Assembly: GCA_001310415.1 (NCBI GenBank)
Contig: BAXE01000012.1
Span: 62,001-126,000 of the forward strand
Source: Enterovibrio sp. JCM 19048
GTDB lineage: Bacteria > Pseudomonadota > Gammaproteobacteria > Enterobacterales > Vibrionaceae
Direction: 5' to 3'
DNA length: 64,000 nt
Below, in pieces: positions 48,877 through 57,987 of the stretch (its first letter is position 1; every line of letters begins with the position of its first letter). The translations under genes and the position numbers were made by a program. Below the pieces are notes generated by a model, which saw only the letters and a program-made list of their open reading frames with translations, did not search any database and had not been told where the DNA came from.

Positions 48877-49182
48877 ATGAACAACACCAAATGGCGAGAA
48901 CTTCGAAAGGCAATGTCTTGTTTAGGCTCAGCTAGTCCTCAGTGGAAAGTCAAAATTCTCTCAACTGGCTATCAGTCAAATTGGGACGGTGACTGGTGCT
49001 ATCATTTTGCAGACGACAATTATTCAGATATTGAGTGGGTTGAAATCAAAGTGGATGGCGAACCTCAACGTTCACTAGTTCTGAATGCTCTAAAAAATGT
49101 CCATGTGGCGGGCTCTGTTACTGAAGATGGATATAGGATCTACGGGTATGTTTCAGACTTTAGCTTGGTCGATTATCTCTGA
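48877..49182 (+). CDS. DUF6678-like small protein, cassette gene
   Basis: 101 residues, intact. MNNTKWRELRKAMSCL, WKVKILSTGYQSNWDGDWCYHFADDNYSDIEWVEIKV and VHVAGSVTEDGYRIYGYV are conserved blocks that I associate with the DUF6678 family, often found in Vibrio integrons. Function unknown. ATG 48877 matches the family start; an upstream ATG at 48865 is also in frame. Sits between attC-like sites 2 and 3. Confidence 0.7.
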   Translation: MNNTKWRELRKAMSCLGSASPQWKVKILSTGYQSNWDGDWCYHFADDNYSDIEWVEIKVDGEPQRSLVLNALKNVHVAGSVTEDGYRIYGYVSDFSLVDYL

Positions 49183-49191
49183 GAAATTTCC

Positions 49192-49313
49192 TATAACAAG
49201 GCAATTAACGAGGGACACTTTGTCAACGTGGCAGTTTTTCAAAGTGTTGTGAATATAAAGGATTAAAATAGTTTCGGGCGGTTTGGTAAGCGCCTGCTAT
49301 TGCGACGTTAGGG
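49192..49313 (+). repeat. attC-like recombination site 3
   Basis: ATAACAAGGCAATTAACGAGGGAC ends left; ATTGCGACGTTAGGG ends right. The arms pair as TAAC-NNN-GCAAT / ATTGC-NNN-GTTA, an exact 5-bp match. It includes GAGGGAC...CAACGTGGC. Lies 10 bp after the DUF6678-like gene. Confidence 0.82.
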
Positions 49314-49326
49314 CTAAAGGAAAACT

Positions 49327-50091
49327 ATGACAATCATGTTGGATTGCAGTTCAGAAGAATCTGCTTTTGAGAGTGTATCTACAGCCTTCTCATGTACTGA
49401 AGAAGCGTTAAAATCTGTATTACTATCTATCGACCTAAATGAAATTTATGAGTCCGACGACGAGATTTGTATCCCTTGTGAAGGGTATTTGTACAATTAC
49501 GTCACAAAGCGTTTAGGTGAACCACGACCATTTAGTTCTGTTGTCTGGTTTCATGGTACACGAACATCAGAGCAAAATAACTTTGAAAATGGGGTGTTCC
49601 CTTTAAATGATTCTTTAAATAGAGTGTGGGACATTTTGCTCTTGTCCGCACCTAATAAAGAGTGCCGTGATAACTTAGAATTTATGCGAACGAATGGAGT
49701 TGACGATTCCCTCTACGGATTAAGAGTCAACGGTTCGATACATTGGGGTCCCTACGGTATTCTTGTCCGTGACGTTGCTTTCAATACTAGCAAACTAAGC
49801 CAGCATGATTATCTAAGAATACCAGAGCTAGTCGAAGACATTCTAAATGCATACAAAAAGCAATTTGGTATATGCCTTTACTCACACTACGAAAAAGTAT
49901 TAGTTCCCAAGCTTGTTAAATTTCAATGCACATCGCGGTTGGATGACGGATGTATCGAAGCTGCGCTGGGATACTTGTATGCCCGAGTCAGAGGCGAACA
50001 GGTAAATGGTATGTCGGTCACTTGCATTGATATGTCTGGTGTGGCCATCACGCCCTGTCAAATCATGGCGGTAGAAACAGTTTCGCCCTAA
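49327..50091 (+). CDS. Unknown protein with HGT motif, cassette gene
   Basis: 254 residues, intact; not recognised. VVWFHGTRTSEQNNFENGVFPLN resembles the first motif of PARP/ART-type ADP-ribosyltransferases (HGT...G), and WGPYGILVRD could supply the Tyr strand, but no clear catalytic Glu can be assigned. Four cysteines are spread through the protein. It follows attC-like site 3 in the cassette orientation, with TAAC at 50092 after the stop. That would start a fourth site whose right half I cannot find. AT-rich, like the R-M genes. Confidence 0.6.
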   Translation: MTIMLDCSSEESAFESVSTAFSCTEEALKSVLLSIDLNEIYESDDEICIPCEGYLYNYVTKRLGEPRPFSSVVWFHGTRTSEQNNFENGVFPLNDSLNRVWDILLLSAPNKECRDNLEFMRTNGVDDSLYGLRVNGSIHWGPYGILVRDVAFNTSKLSQHDYLRIPELVEDILNAYKKQFGICLYSHYEKVLVPKLVKFQCTSRLDDGCIEAALGYLYARVRGEQVNGMSVTCIDMSGVAITPCQIMAVETVSP

Positions 50092-50339
50092 CACATATGA
50101 GCCCTTCTCCGGTCAATAGGCAAAAGCCATCTTTTGGCTGCGTTCGCAGTCAATGCTCTCGAACAACAAAGTCTTTTACTTTGCTTCGCCTAAACTCAGC
50201 TTATCCGATGTGGCTAATCACGAACGTAATTCCTAACTTGAAATTGCCCCATCCCGAATTTCGGTTTAAGCAGACCAATTGTGTGATCTCATCTAGGCTA
50301 ACCAGTGGATGTGTAAGATCGAGTATGAGTTGCTGAAGA

Positions 50340-50888
50340 CTATTCTTTGCTCTCAAGCAGCTGTTTGAGGTGCATTGGCAACTGCGCTTTAAGTGCAGGC
50401 TCTGCATCCAGTTTTTGCTTGAGCAGCGCTCTCGCTTCGGCGGTTTCGCCTTTGGCGAGCAGTGCCTCCACATCGGCAAACGGATTGTTGACCGGTTGCG
50501 CTTTATCCTCTGCCATTGATTTGGCCGCCTCCGGGCTGACCCGGTCAAAGCGCATAATCTCGTTGCTATCCTCTGCGTGTAATTCGAAGGACTGCATTTC
50601 CCCGACCTGGCGCTTTGGTGCAGCATCGGATTGAATCATCGAAGGTGCGCTTCGAAGCTCTATCTCAGCAGGTGTTTGCAGGGTTTTATCGGCCCATTTC
50701 CACGGTGCAAGCAAGGCCACAAAGCCTACGGTGGCAGCAAGCCCGACATAGGGCCACCATTGGTGTTTTCGGCGTGATTGCTGCTTGGCGTAATCCAGTA
50801 TGGTGTTATCCAGTTCGGCACTGGGCGATTCTGTCGCGCTTTCCTTGTACAGCGCGACGATGTCTTCATCTTTGAATGGCGCTGTCAT
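50340..50888 (-). CDS. Anti-sigma factor-like membrane protein
   Basis: 182 residues, intact. The N-terminal cytosolic part (PFKDEDIVALYKESATESPSAELDNTILDYAKQQ) leads to one membrane segment (WWPYVGLAATVGFVALLAPW), then a periplasmic tail ending in a helical pair (DVEALLAKGETAEARALLKQKL). This is the layout of anti-sigma factors, and the ATG overlaps the sigma stop by 4 bases (50885-50888). An upstream ATG at 50918 would lie inside the sigma gene. It lacks the zinc HxxxCxxC motif of ZAS proteins. Confidence 0.7.
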   Translation of the reverse strand: MTAPFKDEDIVALYKESATESPSAELDNTILDYAKQQSRRKHQWWPYVGLAATVGFVALLAPWKWADKTLQTPAEIELRSAPSMIQSDAAPKRQVGEMQSFELHAEDSNEIMRFDRVSPEAAKSMAEDKAQPVNNPFADVEALLAKGETAEARALLKQKLDAEPALKAQLPMHLKQLLESKE

Positions 50889-51430
50889 TCTCTCTCTCCG
50901 AGTTTTTTCGTCAGGCACTGGCGGAGCTGATCCATGGCGTAGCGCAACCGGGTTTTCACCGCTTCAGCTTTAGCGCCGACAATGTCACAAATCTGGGTGG
51001 GTTCGAAACCGGCTTCATGGCGCAGCAAAAACGCTTCGCGTTGCAAAGGCGCGAGCAGTCCCATGCAGTGTTTGATAGCGGTTTTCTTGTCGCCGTCCCA
51101 ATCAGGATGGTCACTGTGATCGTCATCCAGCGACTGGATATAGGCGTTGGACGAGACTATTTTACGGTGTTCATCAATCACCAGATTGTGAGCAATATGG
51201 TACAGCCATGTCGTGAACTTAGCCGTCGGCTGATAGTTTTCCCGTTTGTCGACGACCCGGTACCAGACATCCTGATACAACTCCTCCGCGCGGGCATGGT
51301 TGGCTGCGCCCAATTGCCGCACAAAGTAGCGGTAAAGCGGGTTTTTATGGCGATGATACAGGGCAGCAAAGGCGCGCTGGTCGCCTTTGCTGAATAGCAC
51401 CATCAATGTTTCGTCGGTTTGGTTATCCAT
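50885..51430 (-). CDS. ECF sigma-70 family RNA polymerase sigma factor
   Basis: 181 residues, intact. Region 2: FAALYHRHKNPLYRYFVRQL...AEELYQDVWYRVVDKRENYQPTAKFTTWLYHIAHNLVIDEHRK. Region 4: LLAPLQREAFLLRHEAGFEPTQICDIVGAKAEAVKTRLRYAMDQLR. It directs RNA polymerase to a stress or envelope regulon. It is translationally coupled on both sides: 8-base overlap with the VWA gene upstream and 4-base overlap with the anti-sigma-like gene downstream. Confidence 0.92.
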   Translation of the reverse strand: MDNQTDETLMVLFSKGDQRAFAALYHRHKNPLYRYFVRQLGAANHARAEELYQDVWYRVVDKRENYQPTAKFTTWLYHIAHNLVIDEHRKIVSSNAYIQSLDDDHSDHPDWDGDKKTAIKHCMGLLAPLQREAFLLRHEAGFEPTQICDIVGAKAEAVKTRLRYAMDQLRQCLTKKLGERE

Positions 51431-53124
51431 GGATATCTTTTAAAGATGGCTCATCAAAGGTTCTGCGCGATTTCCACCAGCTAATAAATTCGCCGCGATA
51501 GTTGTAAGGGTCGTTTCCGCGATTATCCCGCGCAATATCAGCAATTTGACTGTAGGCTAAACCATCCACGTAGTGATTGTCTTTGAGTTTCTGCGCAAAG
51601 GCGGCAACAGCGGTAGCAAACTGAAAATCGCTGCTGGCTGTTTTAAATTCTGCTGCACCAGCGTTGGCTTTGACCAATTGCGTGGTCAGTTTGCTTTGTT
51701 CACTGCCAGGCAGTTTGTAGCGTACTTTTACTTGCGCCAGTTCACTGCCAAAGCCCGCGGAAGCCTCCTGGGTTAGCTGGTAGCGGAGGTCATCGATTTG
51801 ACCTGATCGCCCGCCAGAGTGATCTCGTAAAGGGCGGTGACGGTGTGTCCGGCACCGATTTCTCCGGCATCTACCTTGTCATTGTTAAAGTCTTCATCGC
51901 GCAACTGACGGTTTTGGTATCCAATCAGGCGGTATTCCTTGACGGTATCCGGGTTGAATTCGACCTGGATTTTTACATCTTCCGCGATGCTTTGCAGGGT
52001 GCCGCTCATCTGGCGCAGCAACACTTTTTGCGCTTCATGCAAAGTATCAATGTAGCGTGGTTGCCATCACCAATGTTTGCCAGTTGCTCCATCATGCCGT
52101 CGTTGTAATTGCCCCGGCCAACACCCAGCGTGGTTAGGGAGATGCCTTTTTCCCGCTCCTGCTCAACCAGATCTTTCAGCGCATCCAAATCGGTCACACC
52201 CACATTAAAGTCGCCATCTGTCGCGAGGATCACCCGGTTAACCCCCTCCTTGATAAAGCCTTTTTGTGCCTGCTGGTAAGCCAGTTTGATCCCGCTTTCA
52301 CCATAGGTGCCACCGCCAGCCTGCAGGCTTTTTAATGCTGCCAGAATGGTCTGCGCGTCGTCGCCTTTCGTGGGCTCCAGCACCACGGAGGATTGCCCTG
52401 CATACGTGACCAGACTGACTTTGTCATCGGCGGTGAGGTTTTTCACCATCAGGGACAGACTTTGTACCAGCAGGGGCAATTTGTTGGGATCGCTCATTGA
52501 GCCGGATACATCGACCAGAAACACCAGGTTCGACGGTTTTCGCTCGTTGACCGGAATGTCGTAGCCTTTCAATGCAATGCGCAGTAGCTGGCGGCTTTCA
52601 TTCCATGGCGCAGGGGCAAGCTCAGTGCTGACGGAAAAAGGCTGCACTTTGGTCACTGGTGTGGGGTAGCTGTAATCAAAGTAGTTGATGAAGGCTTCTT
52701 CACGGATCGCGTCCGCCGGTGGCTTGTTCCCCATCTTGAGGTAACTGCGCACATTGGCGTAGCTGCCGGTATCGACATCGACAGAAAAGGTCGATAAAGG
52801 TGACGTTGTCACTAAATGAATGCCGTTGCTGGGCGTATTGAGGTAGCTGTCGCGGTTCTCAGCCTGATAATGCTCTTGGGGAGGCATCGGCATGGAGACA
52901 AACACCTGATCGCCCATGGCACGCGACAGGGCAACTCTGCCCATTTTTTCCATTTGCGGTGCGGGTGCTACCGCTTCTTCAACAACAGCTGGGGTGATCT
53001 GCGGTTCGATCACCGCTGTTTCAGTGCGGTTTGTTTTGGCACTTTCCGCCGTGTTGGATTCCGAGCATCCTACCATTAGGGTCAGCGAGGCGATGATTGC
53101 CAATGTGATTTGATTGCGTTTCAT
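51423..53124 (-). CDS. VWA-domain lipoprotein, YfbK-like with DUF3520 tail (two frameshifts)
   Basis: About 567 residues. Lipoprotein signal ending LMVGC. An N-terminal vWF-associated block ([45 protein letters not shown]) precedes the VWA domain with a complete MIDAS (DVSGSMS, later ATDGDFNVG). The C-terminal DUF3520 part ends in [10 protein letters not shown]. Frames break near 52048 (one G lost, [12 protein letters not shown]) and 51797 (GG to [14 protein letters not shown]). It is the first gene of the sigma/anti-sigma operon and probably an envelope sensor or scaffold. Confidence 0.85.
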
Positions 53125-53432
53125 GTTCCCGTCCTTTGTTAACTGGTTTTTGGCTATAAACGGGCGGGGAGCGACAGGGGGTGATTTATTTTTATCTTTT
53201 CGGATCTTTTTTTGAGGGAGTATCTGACAGGATAAAAAACGAACACATTTTAAACAGTGCGCCTAATCTCTCTAAATTTGCTCTCATTTGCAGAGTATTA
53301 CATAGAACGATTTGTTATTTATCCCAAAAAAACAACTGCGTTACATTGAGCGCCATAAAGAGAAGCGCCCACCAGCGTCTGTGTTTATGCGGTTTGTGGC
53401 GATGTCGAGATAACGATCATGGAGTAGTAACA
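53125..53432. other. Intergenic region between divergent VWA and ABC-importer genes
   Basis: 308 bp without a gene. A frame extending the binding protein upstream to 53181 has no ribosome-binding site and lacks a signal peptide, so I reject it. Should carry the sigma-operon promoter. Confidence 0.45.
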
Positions 53433-54191
53433 ATGCGTTCAATGAAAAAATTACTGGTAGCGACAATTGCACTGGCTGCCAGCGTCACCTCTACCGCTTC
53501 ACTGGCTCAGGAAGACGTTAAAGTCGGTATGTCTGGCCGCTATTTCCCGTTCACTTTTGTGAAAATGGATGAGCTGCAAGGCTTTGAAATTGATGTGTGG
53601 AATGAAATTGGCAAGCGCGCTGACTTCAATGTGGAGTTTGTTACGTCAAACTTCTCCGGTCTGTTTGGCATGCTGGAAGCGGGTCATATCGACACCATCA
53701 GCAACCAGATCACCATCACTGATGCGCGCAAAGCCAAATACGCATTTTCTGTGCCTTACGTGGTAGACGGCGCACAGGTTGTGGTACGAAAAGGGCGTGA
53801 CGATATCGAAGGTATTGACGATCTGAAAGGCAAGAAAGTGGCGGTTAACCTTGGCAGTAACTTCGAGCAACTGCTGCGCAACTATGACAAAGCCGGTGAC
53901 ATCAACATCATCACTTATGACTCAGGCTTTGAGCAGGATGTGGCGCTGGGCCGTACCGATGCATTCGTCATGGACCGCGTATCTTCCGCGCAGCTGATCC
54001 AGAAATCCGGTCTGCCGCTGCAACTGGCAGGTGAACCGTTTGAAACCATCGAAAACGCGATGCCGTTTTTGAATACGCCAGAACAGCTGGCACTGAAAAC
54101 CAAAGTGGATAACGCTCTGACTGAAATGAAAGCTGACGGCACCCTCAGCGCGATTTCCCAGAAGTGGTTTGACGCTGATATTACGCAGTAA
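53433..54191 (+). CDS. Polar amino-acid (cystine-type) ABC transporter binding protein
   Basis: 252 residues, intact. Signal peptide MRSMKKLLVATIALAASVTSTASLAQ. Solute-binding family 3: KVGMSGRYFPFTFVK...LQGFEIDVWNEIGKRADFNVEFVTSNFSGLFGMLEAGHIDTISNQITITDARKAKYAFS. The FSGLFGMLEAGHID block and DARKAKY resemble TcyJ/FliY cystine receptors. First gene of a three-gene importer operon. Confidence 0.88.
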   Translation: MRSMKKLLVATIALAASVTSTASLAQEDVKVGMSGRYFPFTFVKMDELQGFEIDVWNEIGKRADFNVEFVTSNFSGLFGMLEAGHIDTISNQITITDARKAKYAFSVPYVVDGAQVVVRKGRDDIEGIDDLKGKKVAVNLGSNFEQLLRNYDKAGDINIITYDSGFEQDVALGRTDAFVMDRVSSAQLIQKSGLPLQLAGEPFETIENAMPFLNTPEQLALKTKVDNALTEMKADGTLSAISQKWFDADITQ

Positions 54192-54202
54192 GAGCGGCGT
54201 GA

Positions 54203-54876
54203 ATGAACGGTTTTGATTTTCACTACATGCTGGAGTTGTTCCGATACTGGTGAAGTATCTGGGAATAACTCTGGAAATGTCACTGATTGGCTTTGTGGCA
54301 GCGCTCGTGTTGTCAGTGTTTTTGGCACTGGTCAGGGTGTTCAAGGTGAAAGTGCTGGATACAGTTGTTGCCGTGTATATCTCGTTTTTCCGGGGTACAC
54401 CGCTGCTGGTTCAACTCTTTTTACTTTATTACGGCTTGCCACAAGTCTTCCCGGCGTTTGTCGGCATGGATGCATTCACCGCTGCGGTGGTGGGTTTGTC
54501 GCTCCATTTCTCGGCATATATGGCGGAGAGTATCCGCGGTGCGATCCTTGGTATCGACAAAAACCAGATGGAAGCGAGCCTCAGTGTCGGCATGACAGAG
54601 CTTCAGGCGATGCGACGCATTGTGCTGCCTCAGGCTGCGCGCGTAGCAACGCCATCACTGATGAACTATTTCATCGACATGATCAAAAGTACGTCGCTGG
54701 CATTTACCTTGGGCGTGGCGGAAATCATGGCGAAGGCGCAAATGGAAGCGTCATCCAGCTTTAAATTCTTTGAAGCCTTCCTGGCGGTTGCGCTGATTTA
54801 CTGGCTGGTGGTGGTGGCATTCACCCAGGTTCAGTCGGTGATGGAAAAGAGAATGAACAAGGCGTATGCACGATGA
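54203..54876 (+). CDS. Amino-acid ABC transporter permease (one frameshift)
   Basis: About 224 residues, HisM/TcyL-type permease. Contains [20 protein letters not shown] and the EAA loop [31 protein letters not shown], with five membrane helices. The start [14 protein letters not shown] is 11 bp after the binding-protein stop. As written it stops after LFRYW; a third C in the CC at ~54242 gives [16 protein letters not shown]. The stop overlaps the ATPase start by 4 bases. Confidence 0.87.
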
Positions 54877-55604
54877 TTGAAGTGAGAAATTTGAGCAAGC
54901 GCTTTGGCGAGGTCGAGGTGCTAAAGCACATTGACCTTGATGTTAAACAGGGCGAAATCGTGGCGATTATCGGCCCATCGGGCACCGGTAAATCGACCCT
55001 GCTGCGATGCCTGAACTTCCTCGAAACGCCGAGCGGTGGCGAGATCCAGATTGGCGATGTGCGCGTGAGTGCGAACAACGTATCCAAACGTGAGATCCAC
55101 CAGTTGCGTAAACAAAGCAGCTTTGTATTTCAAAGTTATGCCTTGTTTGCCAATAAAACCGCCCTGGAAAACGTGGCTGAATCCCTGATCACTGTCTGGA
55201 AAGAGCCCCGGGTTCAAGCGCTGACAACCGCACGCAGATTGCTGGTCAGTGTGGGTATGGAAGCGCATCTGGACAAATATCCGGCGCAGCTTTCCGGCGG
55301 TCAGCAGCAGCGCGTTGGTATTGCGCGTGCCATGGCTTGCAAAGGTGAAGTGATCCTGTTTGATGAGCCAACCTCTGCGCTTGACCCTGAGTGGGTTGAT
55401 GAAGTGCTGGCGGTGATGAAACAGCTGGCTGCGCAAAAGCAGACCATGATTGTGGTGACCCACGAAATGCAGTTTGCCCGTGAGATTGCTGACAAGGTGA
55501 TCTTTATGGAAGGCGGCGTGATTGTGGAACAGGGCCCGCCGTCGCAGATTTTCGGTAACCCGCAAAACGCGAGAACTAAAGCGTTTGTGGCGCGCGCAGC
55601 CTGA
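54873..55604 (+). CDS. Amino-acid ABC transporter ATP-binding protein
   Basis: 243 residues, intact. Walker [11 protein letters not shown]-loop FVFQSYALF, signature [15 protein letters not shown], Walker [16 protein letters not shown] and H-loop VVTHEM are all present. It powers the importer with the two genes upstream; the closest type is TcyN/GlnQ. Rho-independent terminator follows. Confidence 0.94.
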   Translation: MIEVRNLSKRFGEVEVLKHIDLDVKQGEIVAIIGPSGTGKSTLLRCLNFLETPSGGEIQIGDVRVSANNVSKREIHQLRKQSSFVFQSYALFANKTALENVAESLITVWKEPRVQALTTARRLLVSVGMEAHLDKYPAQLSGGQQQRVGIARAMACKGEVILFDEPTSALDPEWVDEVLAVMKQLAAQKQTMIVVTHEMQFAREIADKVIFMEGGVIVEQGPPSQIFGNPQNARTKAFVARAA

Positions 55605-55655
55605 CATTTGGGTTCCCCCTAGCCTGATTGTCAAATGGCGCATCGAATATCGAAA

Positions 55656-55692
55656 AGAAAAAGCCCTCAACGTTCCGGTTGAGGGCTTTTTA
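55656..55692. terminator. Terminator after ABC importer operon
   Basis: AAAAAGCCCTCAAC/GTTGAGGGCTTTTT stem with GTTCCG-type loop. Strong and bidirectional; the convergent lipase gene ends nearby. Confidence 0.9.
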
Positions 55693-55718
55693 ATCCCTAG
55701 CCAACTTCATCGGGATCG

Positions 55719-56744
55719 TTACAAATCCTCCAGCAAACTGGGGAAGGAGTTAATGGCGTATTCTGCTTGCCATGCCATCAAATCCAGGGTGTCGTCAGTC
55801 CAGTCGATATAAAACAGCGCCCTGAAGCTATCAATGTCGTTATCAATACTGGTCAGATCGTTGTAATCACTCCGGTAAACCGGTTGCGACAGGAACTGCA
55901 GTTCTTCTTTAATGGGTGTCGTGAAATGGCGGGTTAAGCCAGTATCGAGGAAAAACAGTGGCGTAAAGCGCGAAGCAGAAAGGTAGAAAATATCGCCATA
56001 CTGTTTTGAATCCACACCAATCACATCGGCATCCTGCTGACCATCGCCATCAGAGACAAATTCCCCTTCCAGATTGAAGTTGGTAATGCCACCGGCATTG
56101 CTCACCCATTGGTTGTCTGACAATCCTGCGCTGCGCATTGCCTGTTTGATTTCATTTAGCACAGCATCACCGACACCGGACGCATCGAATACCGTGGCTG
56201 GCTTACCGGTGCGAATGGCGGCGACGGTTGCCAGTCCACCACCCAGACTGTGGCCTGTGTAGTGAATGGAATATTGACGGTATTTGTTTGCCAGACGCGC
56301 GGATTCTGAAATGGCAAAGCGGTACTGCGGTGGCACCTGACCAGAAGCCATAATGCCATTGGTCACCCAGTCAGAGGTACCCAGCTCGCTGCCGCGAAAG
56401 GCGATAACAGCGTTACTGCCATTGGTGTAGACCGCAGCATGAAATCCGGTACTGCTGTCGTGCACGCTTTCAGTGAGTTGCCAACCCCGTGGAGCACCCC
56501 AACTTTTGTACACATATTCAGAGAATGCTAGATAGTGCAATGCATTGCCTGCTTGAGTCACGGAAGGGGGCTGGTGGGTTTTGTAGGTATTACCCGTGGT
56601 GTTGGCTGTATTGGTCATATTGGGGTGAAGCACGGAATCCACATAAGACCCGATATTTCCCAACTCTTCCTGCGTTGTAGCCAGAACGTTCTGCGAAGAC
56701 AAGCTCACCAAAATGGCGAATGAGCCAAAAACAATCTTTTTCAT
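55719..56744 (-). CDS. Lipase class 3 family protein
   Basis: 341 residues, intact. Signal peptide MKKIVFGSFAILVSLSSQNVLA. Class 3 lipase core: YTNGSNAVIAFRGSELGTSDWVTNG, then IHYTGHSLGGGLATVAA with the GxSxG nucleophile, and a downstream Asp/His. It presumably hydrolyses acylglycerols or phospholipids outside the cytoplasm. ATG 56744 is preferred because it opens the signal peptide; a longer frame to 56861 does not. The 326 bp up to 57071 hold no gene. Confidence 0.85.
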   Translation of the reverse strand: MKKIVFGSFAILVSLSSQNVLATTQEELGNIGSYVDSVLHPNMTNTANTTGNTYKTHQPPSVTQAGNALHYLAFSEYVYKSWGAPRGWQLTESVHDSSTGFHAAVYTNGSNAVIAFRGSELGTSDWVTNGIMASGQVPPQYRFAISESARLANKYRQYSIHYTGHSLGGGLATVAAIRTGKPATVFDASGVGDAVLNEIKQAMRSAGLSDNQWVSNAGGITNFNLEGEFVSDGDGQQDADVIGVDSKQYGDIFYLSASRFTPLFFLDTGLTRHFTTPIKEELQFLSQPVYRSDYNDLTSIDNDIDSFRALFYIDWTDDTLDLMAWQAEYAINSFPSLLEDL

Positions 56745-57070
56745 GAGAACTTTTCCCTTTTTCGATGATTGACGATACCACTTACTGTCAAATTGATACT
56801 TCATGTATCGATATAGATCGTAGGACGTCATTTCTGTCTTGCCAGTTTTGAGGTGAGTCATTGTTGAGACAAAAGAAAATTAACGTTTTGCTCGCTGGGG
56901 ATGTCCCGGTTTCTTGGCTTATCTATTTGTATTTAAAGAGATAAATATCGCACTGGGAAGTGAGCAGGGTGGTGTTTCAGATGAAAGGGAGTGGCGGGTG
57001 ACAGGGCGCAAAAGTATTGGTTTCAAGATACTTTGAAACCAATACCGTCAGCATTCTTCAACAACAGGGT

Positions 57071-57838
57071 TTAACCTTCACGCATCAGGGATTCCAGCTC
57101 CATGGCTGCACGGCGAAGGTGGGGTTCGAATTGCAGCAAATCGTCCAGAGACGTTCTCAGCACTGGCGCATGGGTAAACAGGCAGGCGTGGAGTTGTCCT
57201 TGCTCGTTGTAGATAGGGACAGAGATCGCCACCATGCCGTCGATAAACTCTTCGTTATCAACCCCCAGTTCCCGCTCGGCAATGCCGGTGAGTTCTCGCT
57301 CCAGCAAGATGGGGTCGGTAATGGTGTTTCTGGCCAATTGCTCCAGCGTCAGGTTATTGATCAGGCGCTGGCGTCGGCGTTTGGTCAAGGTACTGAGATA
57401 CAGCTTTCCACTGGCGGTACACCAGACGGGCGTGTTGCTGCCAACCGGCAGGTTGATCTGTAATGGCCAGTTGGTCTGTATGCGATCGTAGTAGATCATA
57501 TCGATCCCATTGGGCAGCGAAATACCGCAGGTCTCGCCAATTTCATCAGCCAGCTTTTGCAAAATGGCCTGACGCAATGCCTTGAAATGGGTGGTGTGCA
57601 AAACGCCCAGCGCCATGTCATGCAGCCTTTTGGCGGGGATCAGGTTGCCACGCATATTGGTCTGTACAAAACCGTCCCGCTCCAGTTGCTGCAGCAGACG
57701 ATGAATACTCGGCTTGGGAATATCCAGCATGAGGGAAAGTTCCGCCGGGCTGGGCGGTCGCTCGGCGCAGGAAATGGCTTCAATGATTTCCAGCACACGG
57801 GCAATGGAGGAGGCTTTTTCTCGTTTTTCTGTTGTCAT
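57071..57838 (-). CDS. IclR family transcriptional regulator
   Basis: 255 residues, intact. The winged HTH (SIARVLEIIEAISCAERPPSPAELSLMLDIPKPSIHRLLQQLERDGFV) precedes the IclR effector domain (VWCTASGKLYLSTL, ITDPILLERELTGIAERELGVDNEEFIDGMVAISVPIYNEQGQLHACL). It is the last gene after the TRAP and iron-ADH genes on the same strand and probably controls them by binding the palindromes at 62380-62465. Confidence 0.92.
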   Translation of the reverse strand: MTTEKREKASSIARVLEIIEAISCAERPPSPAELSLMLDIPKPSIHRLLQQLERDGFVQTNMRGNLIPAKRLHDMALGVLHTTHFKALRQAILQKLADEIGETCGISLPNGIDMIYYDRIQTNWPLQINLPVGSNTPVWCTASGKLYLSTLTKRRRQRLINNLTLEQLARNTITDPILLERELTGIAERELGVDNEEFIDGMVAISVPIYNEQGQLHACLFTHAPVLRTSLDDLLQFEPHLRRAAMELESLMREG

Positions 57839-57987
57839 CCCTGTACCTGAACAGTGTTTTTAGGTTACACCTGCCTTGAAGGCAGATAATCAGAGTATAA
57901 GTTAATGACACCTCAAACCGGAGAATAACGGTGTGCGTGTAATAGCTGGCTCACATTCACACACCATCTGTCTCATATTTCTACCAT

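Noticed and set aside
50092-50339. A fourth attC site after the 254-residue gene
   Set aside because: TAACACATATGAG at 50092 could be a left end, but no matching CTCATA-NNN-GTTA right end follows.
53181-53432. N-terminal extension of the ABC binding protein
   Set aside because: The true start at 53433 opens a standard signal peptide; the extension is not conserved in type.
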